64,000 bases of DNA from JACVRW01 sp963819635 (lineage in GTDB: Bacteria > Actinomycetota > Thermoleophilia > Solirubrobacterales > Thermoleophilaceae), in contig CAWFWX010000003.1 in assembly GCA_963819635.1 (NCBI GenBank), positions 248,001-312,000 of the forward strand, written 5' to 3'. The number at the start of each line of letters is the position of its first letter. The stretch's first letter is position 1. The notes under the pieces are model-generated. The model worked only from the letters and a program-made list of their open reading frames with translations. It did no database searches and had not been told where the DNA came from. The position numbers and the translations under genes are program-made. Below are positions 8,884 through 17,343 of this stretch, one piece after another.

Positions 8884-9745
8884 TCGATCCGGCGCGGGCA
8901 CGCCCGCGCCCTCCCGCGAGACCATCATCGTCCACAAGGGGCACGGCCTGCCGTACTCGAAGGGGCTGATGGCGCAGGCCATCTCCGCGACCGGTCTCCC
9001 GCCCGGCCGGGCGTTCGAGCTCGCGCGGGTAATCGAGGAGCGCCTCGACGGCGGCAAGATCCGCACGGCCGACCTGCAGGCCCTCGCGGAGGACGTGCTG
9101 CGCACCGAGCAGGACGAGACCACGGCGCGCCGCTACGCGAGCTGGCGCCGGCTCGACCGCCTCGAGCGGCCGCTCGTCGTTCTCGTGGGCGGCACCACCG
9201 GGGTGGGGAAGTCCACGATTGCGTCGATGCTCGCCGGGCGGCTCGGCGTGAACCGAGTGATCGCGACGGATGTGATTCGGCAGGTCCTCCGGGCATTTTT
9301 CACCCCTGAGGCCATGCCCACGGTCCACCACTCGGCCTTCGAGGCGGGCGGCATTGCGGGCTACCGCGACCAAGCCGAGCACGTGGGCACCGGAATCACC
9401 GCGATCGTGGACCGCGCGGCCAACGAGGCCAAGCCGGTCGTGGTCGAGGGCGTGCACGTGGTACCCGGTGCAATTCACCCGAGGACGCGGGAAAGATGCG
9501 TGCTCGTGGAGGCACTAATAGTGGTGGAGGACCAGGACCTTCATCGTGGGCACTTCTCACACCGTCGCGGAACCAGGCCGGCCGAGCGTTACCTCGCTAA
9601 CTTCGAAGGCATACGTCGACTCCAGGATCACCTGTGGGAACGAGCGCGCTCCGAGGGGGTCGCCGTGATTGACAACGACAACGTCGACGACACGCTCGCG
9701 CGGCTGATGCAGCTCGTGCTCGATGCCGTCCAGGAGGACAAATGA
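8867..9745 (+). CDS. 2-phosphoglycerate kinase with N-terminal ATP-cone
   Basis: The 292-residue kinase is predicted to convert 2-phosphoglycerate to 2,3-diphosphoglycerate, the first committed step to cDPG. Residues ~17-95 form an ATP-cone (IIVHKGHGLPYSKGLMAQAI). Walker A GGTTGVGKST is at 108-117 and a conserved DVIRQVLRAFF stretch follows. The C-terminal part has VVEGVHVVPG and RPAERYLANFEGIRRLQDH, as in this family. The ATG at 8867 lies inside the end of the synthetase gene (17-bp overlap) and the stop overlaps the transaldolase start (ATGA). Around 9510-9600 the codons are less GC-rich than in the neighbours, with CTA and ATA in succession, which may hint at a different origin for this segment. 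Confidence 0.85.
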   Translation: MPAENDRSGAGTPAPSRETIIVHKGHGLPYSKGLMAQAISATGLPPGRAFELARVIEERLDGGKIRTADLQALAEDVLRTEQDETTARRYASWRRLDRLERPLVVLVGGTTGVGKSTIASMLAGRLGVNRVIATDVIRQVLRAFFTPEAMPTVHHSAFEAGGIAGYRDQAEHVGTGITAIVDRAANEAKPVVVEGVHVVPGAIHPRTRERCVLVEALIVVEDQDLHRGHFSHRRGTRPAERYLANFEGIRRLQDHLWERARSEGVAVIDNDNVDDTLARLMQLVLDAVQEDK

Positions 9746-10434
9746 AGCTGTTCATCGACACAGGGTCAGTGGCCGAGGTGGAGGAGATTGCCGCCTGGGG
9801 AGTGCTCTCCGGCGCGACCACCAATCCGACGCTGCTGGCCAAGGAGGAGGGCGACCCGGGCGACGCCATTCGCCGCATCTGCGAGCTCGTGGACGGGCCC
9901 ACGTCGGCCGAGGTCGTCTCCGACAACGCGCGCGAGATGGTCGTCGAGGGCCGCGCGCTCGCGGGGCTCGACGACCGGGTGGTGGTCAAGGTGCCGTTCT
10001 CCGCGGAGGGGCTGGCCGCGACGCGCGAGCTTTCGTCGGACGGGATCCCCGTGAACGAGACGCTCGTCTTCTCGGCCGCGCAGGCGCTCCTCACGGTCGA
10101 GGCGGGAGCGACCTACGTGTCCTGCTTCATGGGGCGGCTGGACGACATCTCGATCACCTCGGAGGATGTGGTCGCGGAGATCGTCGAGGCGCTTGGCCCG
10201 AATCGCGAGGCGCAGGTGCTCGCCGCGTCGATGCGCAACCCCGTCCACGTGGTCACCGCAGCGCGGCTCGGCTGCGAGGTCTCGACCGTTCCCTACAAGG
10301 TGCTGAAGCAGATGCTGGCGCACCCGCTCACCGAGGCGGGGATCGGCAAGTTCGCCGACGACTGGAAGAGCAGGCCCGAGTTCGGCGACTGGCTGCGCGG
10401 GCTGGTCGACGAGCGCGTCGCGGCGAAGCACTAG
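9742..10434 (+). CDS. transaldolase / fructose-6-phosphate aldolase (TalC-FSA type)
   Basis: This 230-residue TIM-barrel aldolase belongs to the short transaldolase family. MKLFIDTGSVAEVEEI opens the protein, SGATTNPTLL follows at about 23-32, VVVKVPFS carries the Schiff-base lysine (around residue 80), and LVFSAAQALL and FMGRLDD are the later signature strands. It would move dihydroxyacetone units between sugar phosphates in the non-oxidative pentose phosphate pathway. The ATG overlaps the kinase stop. As the last gene of the run it shares triose and phosphoglycerate metabolism with glpD, the kinase and the synthetase. Confidence 0.88.
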   Translation: MKLFIDTGSVAEVEEIAAWGVLSGATTNPTLLAKEEGDPGDAIRRICELVDGPTSAEVVSDNAREMVVEGRALAGLDDRVVVKVPFSAEGLAATRELSSDGIPVNETLVFSAAQALLTVEAGATYVSCFMGRLDDISITSEDVVAEIVEALGPNREAQVLAASMRNPVHVVTAARLGCEVSTVPYKVLKQMLAHPLTEAGIGKFADDWKSRPEFGDWLRGLVDERVAAKH

Positions 10435-10447
10435 CGGGGGCGCCCGC

Positions 10448-10453
10448 TAGGGT
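10448..10453 (+). promoter_or_regulatory. candidate -10 element of the Rho-like gene
   Basis: TAGGGT lies 11 bp before the ATG at 10465, directly after the transaldolase stop. This would give a leader of only a few bases. No good -35 is visible. It is one of several -10-like hexamers placed next to start codons in this window. Confidence 0.35.
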
Positions 10454-10464
10454 ACGGCGCCGCT

Positions 10465-11739
10465 ATGTCGGTGCTGAACAGGAAGGAGCTGGCGGACAGC
10501 CCGCTGGCCGACCTCCACCAGATCGCCTCGGAGCTCGGTGTCGAGGGCTATCGCGCCATGCGCAGGGATGACCTGATCGGCGCGATCCTGGGCGCGAGCG
10601 GCGTGGCAGACGAGCCTGCGGAGGAGGAGCCCGCCGCGGAGGAGCCCGCCCCGGAGGAGCCCGCCGCGGAGGAGCCCGCCCCGGACGAGGCCGCCGAGGA
10701 GGAGCCCGCTGAGGACGAGCCCGCGGAAGACAGCTCTGAGGACACGTCTGAGGACACCTCCGAGGGGACGTCCGAGGACACGTCGGAGGGAACGTCCGAG
10801 GACGAGCCGGACGAGGTCCCGGCCGACGAGACGCTCGAGGGGAGGCCGCGCCGTCGCGGCGGCCGCGGGCGGCGTGCGCCCGCGAGCGAGGAGGAGCCCG
10901 AGGTCGTGGAGGACGAGCTCTCCGACGAGGAGATCGCCACCGGCGTGCTCGACGTGCTGGCGAACGGCAGCGGCTTCGTGCGCGTGGATGCCGCCGGGCA
11001 GTCGCGCGAGGACGTGTACGTCTCGCCGGCGCAGATCCGTCGCTGCGAGCTGCGCGCCGGCGACGAGGTGAGCGGGCCGGCACGCGGCCCGCGACGCAAC
11101 GAGCGGCACCCGTCGCTCGTGCGCGTGGAGAGCGTGAACGGCGCGGACGCCGAGCCGGTCGAGGAGCGCCCCTGGTTCGCCGATCTGACCCCGGTGTTCC
11201 CGTCGCAGAGGCTGAACGGGCCGAAGGCGCTGAAGGACGTGCCGTTCGGACGCGGGTCGCGCGTGGCCGTCGCGGGACCGCCCGGGGCGGGCGCAACGAC
11301 GCTGCTGCGCCACGTCGCCCAGGAGCTCTCGAACGACGAGGAGGTCGGCCTGCACGTGGTCCTCGCGGGCGCGCTGCCCGAGGAGGTCACCGAGTGGCGT
11401 CGCACCGACGGCCTCGAGGTGTCCGGCGGCAGCTTCGACCGTTCGCCGGACGCGCAGGCCCAGGCCGCTGAGCTCGCCGTGGAGCGCGCGAAGCGGCGCG
11501 TGGAGCGGGGCGGTCACGCGGTCGTGGTGATCGACTCGCTGGAGGCGCTGCCGGCGGGCGCGCGCCGCCGAATCTTCGGCGCCGGCCGCGCCACCGAGGA
11601 GGGCGGCACCCTGACCGTGATCGCGGCGGTGGGCGACGAGCGCGAGGCGCTCCGCTGGGCGACGACGCGCGTGGTGCTCGAGCCCGGCGGAAAGCTCTCC
11701 CCGGAGAGCGGCACCGTGCACGGCGAGCTCCTTACGTAA
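10465..11739 (+). CDS. Rho-like protein with degenerate ATPase domain
   Basis: A 424-residue Rho homologue. It has a Rho N-terminal helix bundle (ELADSPLADLHQIASELG, about 8-25), an acidic Glu/Pro/Ala insert (~50-125), a Rho RNA-binding OB fold (SGFVRVD, EDVYVSPAQIRR), then a RecA-like core. The core aligns with Rho: ALPEEVTEWRR matches RPEEVTEMQR, AVVVIDSLEAL matches the Walker B region, and RIFGAGRATEEGGTLTVIA matches the FGAARNxEEGGSLTIIA block. Key elements are missing. Walker A reads GPPGAGAT (271-278), with Ala277 for the lysine. The DER acid before PEEVTE is absent, the Q-loop segment is deleted, and the protein ends about 100 residues early. It probably binds RNA without ATP-driven translocation. 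A genuine rho is expected elsewhere. Confidence 0.8.
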   Translation: MSVLNRKELADSPLADLHQIASELGVEGYRAMRRDDLIGAILGASGVADEPAEEEPAAEEPAPEEPAAEEPAPDEAAEEEPAEDEPAEDSSEDTSEDTSEGTSEDTSEGTSEDEPDEVPADETLEGRPRRRGGRGRRAPASEEEPEVVEDELSDEEIATGVLDVLANGSGFVRVDAAGQSREDVYVSPAQIRRCELRAGDEVSGPARGPRRNERHPSLVRVESVNGADAEPVEERPWFADLTPVFPSQRLNGPKALKDVPFGRGSRVAVAGPPGAGATTLLRHVAQELSNDEEVGLHVVLAGALPEEVTEWRRTDGLEVSGGSFDRSPDAQAQAAELAVERAKRRVERGGHAVVVIDSLEALPAGARRRIFGAGRATEEGGTLTVIAAVGDEREALRWATTRVVLEPGGKLSPESGTVHGELLT

Positions 11740-11766
11740 CGACTTGCACTGAGGGCATAGGGGTGA

Positions 11767-11827
11767 GGCGCTTTATGAACCCTGTGGGGTACATAAGTCG
11801 ACTAACCCCCGGGAGGACCCTCGTCCT
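11767..11827. repeat. composite hairpin element, copy A
   Basis: The first 43 bp (11767-11809) match 37596-37638 at 36 of 43 positions with no gaps. The block contains an imperfect hairpin (arms at 11773-11782 and 11786-11797), an AGTCGACT palindrome (11797-11804) and ACCCC. A second small hairpin follows (arms 11814-11818 and 11823-11827) with loop CCTC, the same loop sequence as in copy B although the stems differ. It lies between two convergent genes, 27 bp after the Rho-like stop. Confidence 0.7.
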
Positions 11828-11866
11828 TTACCGCTGTCGTTCGTCGGACCCGGCTCGGCGCACCGG

Positions 11867-12328
11867 CTACCGGCGGTACGCCACCCGGCGCCAGCTCGGC
11901 TCGGGCGAGAGCTCGATGAGCTCGAAGTTGCGATCGGGCTGGGCGTAGCCGAACGAGCTCGACGTGTCGTCGAACACGACCTCGAGCTCGCCCTCCATCA
12001 CGCGCTGATCCAGCCAGGCGCCGCGGAACACCAGGCGGCGGATCCAGTGGACCAGCGAGCGCTCGGACGGCCCGTTCAGGTCGGGCCAGCATTCGTTGAT
12101 GTGCTCGCCGAGATCGGAGTGGGGCTCGAGCACCTCGCCGTTCACAGCGAGGTTCACGAGGTCCTCGCGCTCATCGTCGCCGAGGGGCCCGTCGACGAAG
12201 CCGAGCTTCCAGGCGGCCTGCTCGACGCGCTCGGTGAAGTCACGCTCGTTGAACGTGAACCTGAGCTCGCCGTACTCGAGCACGTAGTCCGAACCGGACT
12301 CGTAGTTGCCTCTGCGCGCTGTATCCAT
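11867..12328 (-). CDS. hypothetical protein
   Basis: A 153-residue soluble protein that I do not recognise. It is acidic, with alternating strands and helices (DYVLEYGELRFTFNERDF near the N-terminus; HWIRRLVFRGAWLDQRV in the second half) and a conserved-looking closing segment SPEPSWRRVAYRR. The start MDTARRGNYESG at 12328 is preferred; a GTG at 12379 would add 17 low-complexity residues. No Shine-Dalgarno sequence is evident. It converges with the Rho-like gene across the hairpin element and diverges from the decarboxylase. No membrane segment or signal peptide is visible. Confidence 0.6.
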   Translation of the reverse strand: MDTARRGNYESGSDYVLEYGELRFTFNERDFTERVEQAAWKLGFVDGPLGDDEREDLVNLAVNGEVLEPHSDLGEHINECWPDLNGPSERSLVHWIRRLVFRGAWLDQRVMEGELEVVFDDTSSSFGYAQPDRNFELIELSPEPSWRRVAYRR

Positions 12329-12452
12329 GATGGGTGACTCGCCGGGCCCGACCGCCCCGCCTGTCACGGATCGGCCCACGGCGTCGCGATCATAAGCCCG
12401 TTTCCTTCAGCACCGTGCTTTGTGCAACGCGGGTTGCACCCCATTCGCTTCT

Positions 12453-12458
12453 TATGCT
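12453..12458 (+). promoter_or_regulatory. candidate -10 element of the PLP decarboxylase gene
   Basis: TATGCT lies 6 bp before the GTG at 12465, so transcription would begin at or near the start codon (leaderless mRNA). The region at -35 is not a clear match. Confidence 0.35.
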
Positions 12459-12464
12459 TGCGAT

Positions 12465-13934
12465 GTGAGCGAATCAGACACGGGCGCTGCGTACGAGGAC
12501 GAGCTCGCGGCGTTCCGCGGCGCGGCCCACGCGCTCGTCGACGGCGTTGCCGATCACCTCGCCGCGCTGCCGTCGAACCCCGTCTGGCAGCCGCTCCCAG
12601 ACGCCCTGCGCGAAGAGCTGCTCGGCCTGCCGCTGCCGGAGCATCCGGTCGCGCTGGATGAGCTTGTCGCGACCGCCGCGCGCGATGTCCTGCCGTACGC
12701 GATGGGCAACGGCCACCCGGCCTTCTTCGGCTGGGTGAACCCGCCGCCCTCGCCCGCCGGCGTCATGACCTCGCTGGCCGCCGCCGCGATGAACCCGAGC
12801 GTCGTCTCCGGCGACCACGCCGACGTCCACCTCGAGCGGGCGGTGGTGCGCTGGCTGGCCGAGCTCGTGGGCTTCCCGCACACGCAGGGCGCAGGCCTGC
12901 TCACGAGCGGCGGCTCCGCGGCCACGATCGTCTGCCTCGCGGGCGCTCGCAGTCGCGCGCTGACGGCGGCCGGCCATGACGTACGCCGAGACGGCCTCAT
13001 CGGCGCCCCGCGGCTCACGGCCTACGTGCCGGCCGAGGCCCATAGCTGCGTGCGCCGCGCGCTCGAGCTGCTCGGGCTCGGCAGCGCCGCGATGCGCGAC
13101 GTGCCGCTCGAGGGAGGCCGGCTCGACGCGACCGCGCTGCGCGCGTCGATCGCCGCCGATCGCGCGAGTGGCGCCCTGCCTGCGCTGCTCGTCGGCTCGG
13201 CCGGCACCGTCAACTCCGGCGCGATCGACCCGCTCGACGCGCTCGCCGACGTCGCGGCCGCCGAGGGCGTCTGGTTCCACGTCGACGGCGCCTACGGCGC
13301 GTTCGGCGTGCTCGACCCGGCGATCGCGGCCCGCTACCGCGGCATGGAGCGGGCCGACTCGCTGGTGCTCGATCCCCACAAGTGGCTCGGCGTGCCCGTC
13401 GACTCCGGCTGCGCGCTCGTGCGGCGCGGCGAGGAGCTGCGCGACGCATTCAGCCTCATCCCGCCATACCTCCGTCAGGACACCGACGCGCGGGTGGGCA
13501 CCTTCGCCGAGCTCGGCCCCGAGCAGACGAGACCCTTCCGCGCCCTGAAGACATGGGCGACGATCGCCGCACGCGGGCGCGCCGGCATCGCGGCCCAGGT
13601 GGTGCGCGCGAACGAGCTCGCCCGCGAGCTGGCGAGGCTCGTGGAGAGCGAACCGGAGCTGGAGCTGGCCGCCGCCCCCGAGACCTCCATCGTCGCCTTC
13701 CGCGCGCGCCCGGCGGACTGCCCGCCGGCCCGGCTGGACGAGCTCAACCGGGCACTGCCGGAGGCGGTGCAGGCCCGCGGCCGCACCTTCGTCACCGGGA
13801 CCGTCTTCGACGACCGCGAGACGCTGCGCGCCTGCATCCTGCACCCCGACACGAACTCCGAGCACCTCGCGACCCTCGTCTCTGAAGTGGTCGCTCAGTC
13901 GAAGCTGTCGAGTGCCTCGCCCCGGTCCAGGTAG
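12465..13934 (+). CDS. pyridoxal-dependent decarboxylase (aromatic-L-amino-acid decarboxylase family)
   Basis: A 489-residue group II PLP decarboxylase. AMGNGHPAFFGWVNPPPSPAG is the substrate-side motif. LLTSGGSAATIV binds the cofactor phosphate, HVDGAYGAFG carries the aspartate that contacts the PLP nitrogen, and DPHKWLGVP supplies the Schiff-base lysine (Lys306). The full-length domain reaches an RTFVTGTVFDDRETLRACI-like end, as in aromatic amino acid, glutamate or diaminobutyrate decarboxylases. The product would be an amine, which fits with the amine oxidase and polyamine importer further on, although they are separate transcripts. The 3' end overlaps the convergent SnoaL-like gene by 40 bp. 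Confidence 0.85.
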   Translation: MSESDTGAAYEDELAAFRGAAHALVDGVADHLAALPSNPVWQPLPDALREELLGLPLPEHPVALDELVATAARDVLPYAMGNGHPAFFGWVNPPPSPAGVMTSLAAAAMNPSVVSGDHADVHLERAVVRWLAELVGFPHTQGAGLLTSGGSAATIVCLAGARSRALTAAGHDVRRDGLIGAPRLTAYVPAEAHSCVRRALELLGLGSAAMRDVPLEGGRLDATALRASIAADRASGALPALLVGSAGTVNSGAIDPLDALADVAAAEGVWFHVDGAYGAFGVLDPAIAARYRGMERADSLVLDPHKWLGVPVDSGCALVRRGEELRDAFSLIPPYLRQDTDARVGTFAELGPEQTRPFRALKTWATIAARGRAGIAAQVVRANELARELARLVESEPELELAAAPETSIVAFRARPADCPPARLDELNRALPEAVQARGRTFVTGTVFDDRETLRACILHPDTNSEHLATLVSEVVAQSKLSSASPRSR

Positions 13935-14293
13935 GTCTGGATGCGAATTGCTCTGCCGTTCTTGAACTCCGCCACGCAGCTGAAGGGTGACTCGGTAGGC
14001 ACTCCGCTGCTCTTGCCGCGAATGCGGAGGGTGCCGGTTGCCACGAGGCGGTCGCCCACGTCGCGGATCTCGGCGAAGTCCATACGGCGCTCAACGAGCA
14101 CCTCGTCCAGATCCCGGAGCAGTTGGCGGACGCCGGCGTGTCCGCGGTACACGGTCTCGTCGCCGCCGAGCACCACGGGGAGCACAGGACGCCACTCGAC
14201 CTCGTTGTCGAGCTCATCCAGCAGCGCCTCGACGTCGCGGCAGTTGTACGCCTCGATCACTCGCTTGAACGCCTCGACCGTCTCCCGCGACAT
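13895..14293 (-). CDS. SnoaL-like / NTF2-fold protein
   Basis: The 132-residue protein has the cone-shaped NTF2-like pattern: an N-terminal helix SRETVEAFKRVIEAYNCRDV, a WRP strand near residue 34, then YRGHAGVRQLLRDLDE and a final sheet ending in TYLDRGEALDSFD. Members range from polyketide cyclases and limonene-epoxide hydrolases to non-catalytic binding proteins, so no reaction is assigned. It overlaps the convergent decarboxylase by 40 bp and lies just downstream of the homoserine dehydrogenase gene (6-bp gap), so it may be read from the same minus-strand transcript. Confidence 0.75.
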   Translation of the reverse strand: MSRETVEAFKRVIEAYNCRDVEALLDELDNEVEWRPVLPVVLGGDETVYRGHAGVRQLLRDLDEVLVERRMDFAEIRDVGDRLVATGTLRIRGKSSGVPTESPFSCVAEFKNGRAIRIQTYLDRGEALDSFD

Positions 14294-14299
14294 GCGCGG

Positions 14300-15368
14300 T
14301 CAAGTATCGCGCGAACGTGCGACGGCGATGAGGTCGCTGAGGACGCCCTGGCCTGCGAGCTCCAGTCCGGCGCCGGCGCCGATGATCGTGACGTCTCCAA
14401 CCGGCTCGGCTCGGCATATCACCGCGTTGGTGGTGCCGCTGATGGCTGCCAGCGGATCGGTGTCCGGGAGCAGGACGGGCTCTACGCGGGCGGTGACGTC
14501 GCCGGCTCCCTCCGGCTCGAAGAACTCGAGCGTCGCGACGTGCCTGATGCTCCCGCCGGTGGCGCGCGCCTCGTCGATCTGAGCCCGGCTGATGCTCGGC
14601 GATTCCGCGGCGGACCACCTGCTCGCGGCGCAGCTGTCTGCCGAAGACCAGACCGGCGAGGATCATCGTCTTGGCCATCGCATCGGAGCCGTCGACGTCA
14701 GCTTCGACGCCACGCTCGGCGAGGCCGGCGGCCTCCGCTTCGGCCAGCGCGTCCTCGTAGGAGCGGCCGTTCGCCATCGCCGAGAGGATGAAGTTGCTGG
14801 TCGCGTTGAGGATCCCGCGCAGCGCGGTCGGCCGAGCTCCCGCGAGGCCCTCCACGAGCGGGGCCAGCACCGGCGTTCCCGACATCACCGTCGACTCCGC
14901 TCGAAACGCGAGCGTGTTCGTGCGCGCCAGCTCCGCGAGCTCCACCCCATGAAGGGCGACCGGCCACTTGTTGGAGGTGACCACCGCCATCCCGCGTCCG
15001 AGCGCCTCTCGCATATGGGAGAAGCCCGGCTCGCCGTCGAGGGGACTGCCCGTGACCTCGACCAGCACATCTGCTTCGCTGGCCTCGAGCCCCTCGATCG
15101 CAGTCGGCCAGTGACGGATCCCGGGCTGGTCCACGATCGACGCGCCGCGGGCGAGCAGTCCGATCACGGCCGAAGGGTCAAGCCCATCCCCGTGATAGAC
15201 GAAACCGTCACGCGCGTTGGCAACCCCCACCACCGTGAAACCGACTCCGTAGCGGCGAGCAAGTCGCTCCCCGCCCGAGTCGAGCGCCCGAAGCAGCCAT
15301 TGGCCCACCGTGCCTAGGCCAACGACCACTATCCGCGAATGTCGTGTCCGTTCGTTCCTGATGTTCAA
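14300..15368 (-). pseudogene. hom: homoserine dehydrogenase, interrupted by one +1 frameshift
   Basis: NAD(P)-dependent reduction of aspartate semialdehyde to homoserine is predicted. The N-terminus has the Rossmann motif VVVGLGTVGQWLL, then VVTSNKWPVALHG, ILNATSNFILSAMANG and GVEADVDGSDAMAKTMILAG, all typical. Frame 1 loses homology at about 14595. With one base removed there, the frame continues sensibly (DISRAQIDEARATGGSI, then GTTNAV and IIGAGAGLELAGQGVLSDL) to a stop at 14300. The joined product is about 355 residues, the short form without an ACT domain. The TTG start overlaps the potA stop (TTGA), an unexpected partner for a polyamine transporter. Confidence 0.82.
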
Positions 15369-16492
15369 GTGGCGCCGGCGTCCACCTGCTCGTCCTCGCC
15401 CTCGTCGGGCTCCTCGGTCATGGTGAGCACACGCAACGCGTCGGGCGGCAGGTGCAGGCCGACCGCCGCACCTGACGCCAGAGCAGCCTCCGAGATCCCG
15501 CCGTCGTTCGGCACCATGGCCTTGAGCAGCTCGCCGCCGAGCACGCGGATGTGTACCTCGTACGCGCCACCCAGGAAGACCGACCGCTCGACCATGCCGG
15601 GCATCCGGTCCTCCCCGGTCGTGGAGTGGGGCTCGATCTCGATGCGCTCCGGCCGGATCATCACCTTCACGTTGCCGCGCGCGCTGGTCGCGCCCTGCCG
15701 TGCCCGGAGCGTTCGGTCGCCGACTTGGACCGTGCAGGTCCCGCCGTTCTCCCCTACAGCCGTCGCGCTGAGCAGGTTCGAGACGCCCAGGAAGTCCGCG
15801 ACGAAGACCGTGTCCGGCTCCTCGTAGATCGCCTTCGGTGAGGCCGCCTGCTCCACGCGGCCCTTGTTCATCACCGCGATCCGGTCGCTCATCGTCAGCG
15901 CCTCGCTCTGGTCGTGGGTGACGAAGATGAACGTGATCCCAAGCTCGTTCTGGAGCGCCTTGAGCTCGACCTGGAGGTTGCTCCGCAGCTGCGCATCCAG
16001 CGCGCCCAGCGGCTCGTCGAGCAGCAGCACGCGCGGTTGGAGCACCAGCGCGCGAGCGAGCGCGACGCGCTGCTGCTGTCCGCCCGACAGCTGGTCGGCC
16101 TTGCGCCGCGCGAACTCCGTCATGTCGACCAGCTCGAGCGCCTCGCCCACCCGCTTGGCGCGCTCCTGCTTGGTCAGCTTGTGGTACTTGAGACCGAACG
16201 CCACGTTCTTCGCCACGTCAAGGTGCGGGAACAGCGCGTAGCTCTGGAACACCGTGTTGACGTTGCGCTGATGCGGGGGCACGCGCGCGACGTCGTTGCC
16301 GTCGAGCAGGATACGTCCGCTGGTTGGACGCTCGAAGCCGGCGATCATCCGCAGTGTGGTGGTCTTCCCGCACCCGGACGGACCGAGCAGGGTGAAGAAC
16401 TCGCCGGGCGGCATGTCGACGTCGATGCCATCCACTGCCACGAAGTCATCGAACTTCTTGCACAGCTCCTCGAGGCGGATCTCGCCTTCCAT
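15365..16492 (-). CDS. potA: spermidine/putrescine ABC transporter ATP-binding protein PotA
   Basis: A 375-residue ATPase energising polyamine import. Walker A GPSGCGKTTT is at 37-46, the Q-loop QSYALFPHL follows, the signature is LSGGQQQRVALARAL (around 140), Walker B LLLDEPLGALD, and the switch His is in FVTHDQSEAL. The C-terminal ~130 residues form a TOBE-type regulatory domain (MIRPERIEIEP). It overlaps potC upstream and hom downstream by 4 bp each, so the operon is translationally coupled. Substrate specificity is inferred from the PotD-type partner. Confidence 0.9.
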   Translation of the reverse strand: MEGEIRLEELCKKFDDFVAVDGIDVDMPPGEFFTLLGPSGCGKTTTLRMIAGFERPTSGRILLDGNDVARVPPHQRNVNTVFQSYALFPHLDVAKNVAFGLKYHKLTKQERAKRVGEALELVDMTEFARRKADQLSGGQQQRVALARALVLQPRVLLLDEPLGALDAQLRSNLQVELKALQNELGITFIFVTHDQSEALTMSDRIAVMNKGRVEQAASPKAIYEEPDTVFVADFLGVSNLLSATAVGENGGTCTVQVGDRTLRARQGATSARGNVKVMIRPERIEIEPHSTTGEDRMPGMVERSVFLGGAYEVHIRVLGGELLKAMVPNDGGISEAALASGAAVGLHLPPDALRVLTMTEEPDEGEDEQVDAGAT

Positions 16493-17343
16493 CAGACCTC
16501 CAGGGTCGCGAGCGAGGTTGCCTCGTCGCGCCCCGCGAAACGGCGGTAGACGAGGTACGCAAAGACGAGCGTCAGCAGCGTGATCATGAGGTTGACCGTG
16601 GCGATGGCGTTCAGCGCCGGAGTCGGGGCGCCGCGCGCGCTCGAGTAGAGGAGCATCGACACGGTCGTGGTGCTTGCGTCGCTCGACAGGTACTGGGTCA
16701 CGACGAAGTCGTCGATCGAGGTCGCGAACGCCACCGCCGCGCTCGCGACGATCGCCGGCGCGAGCAGCGGCAGCAGCACGCGGAAGAACTGATCGCGGCG
16801 CGGCGCGCCCAGGTCCGCGGCCGCCTCCTCGAACTCCGGACCGATCGAGACCAGGCGGCCGCGCACGATCACGACCACGTACGACAGCGTGAAGGTGATC
16901 TGCCCGATCGCCTGCGCGTCGGTCCCCAGCCCGATCCCGCCGAACACGTTCAGGAACAGCAGCAGCAGCGCGACTCCCATGACGATCTCGGGCGTCACGA
17001 GCGGCAGCAGCATCAGCGAGTTGACCGTGCCGCTGCCGCGCCCGCGCCAGCGCTGCAGGCCCAGCGCGAGCGCCACCCCGAGCGGCGTTGCGACCGCGAC
17101 GCAGATCACGGCCAGCAGCAGCGTGTGCTCGAGCGCGTCCCGTAGCGCCGGGTCGTGCAGCACGCTGCCGGTCTCGCCCGTGAACCAGCGGGTGGAGAAG
17201 CCCTGCCAGGTCGTGCGCGAGCGCCCGTCGTTGAACGCGAACGCGATCGCGAGCAGCACCGGGAGCACCGCCCAGACGATGTAGCCGCCGGTGATCAGCG
17301 CGAGGAAGCGCGGCTGACCCCAGGGATTGCGCAGCCGGTTCAT
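16492..17343 (-). CDS. potC: spermidine/putrescine ABC transporter permease PotC
   Basis: A 283-residue inner-membrane permease with about six transmembrane helices, starting MNRLRNPWGQPRFL with a first helix at ~14-36. The coupling EAA-loop reads EEAAADLGAPRRDQFFRVLLP, followed by ATSIDDFVVTQYLS, a stretch typical of PotC/PotI. It contacts PotA through the EAA loop and pairs with PotB to form the channel. It overlaps both neighbours by ATGA. Confidence 0.9.
   Translation of the reverse strand: MNRLRNPWGQPRFLALITGGYIVWAVLPVLLAIAFAFNDGRSRTTWQGFSTRWFTGETGSVLHDPALRDALEHTLLLAVICVAVATPLGVALALGLQRWRGRGSGTVNSLMLLPLVTPEIVMGVALLLLFLNVFGGIGLGTDAQAIGQITFTLSYVVVIVRGRLVSIGPEFEEAAADLGAPRRDQFFRVLLPLLAPAIVASAAVAFATSIDDFVVTQYLSSDASTTTVSMLLYSSARGAPTPALNAIATVNLMITLLTLVFAYLVYRRFAGRDEATSLATLEV

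Noticed and set aside
11763..11948. Small open frame over the hairpin element (copy A)
   Set aside because: It starts in the element and runs antisense into the hypothetical gene; no ribosome-binding site or protein-like composition.
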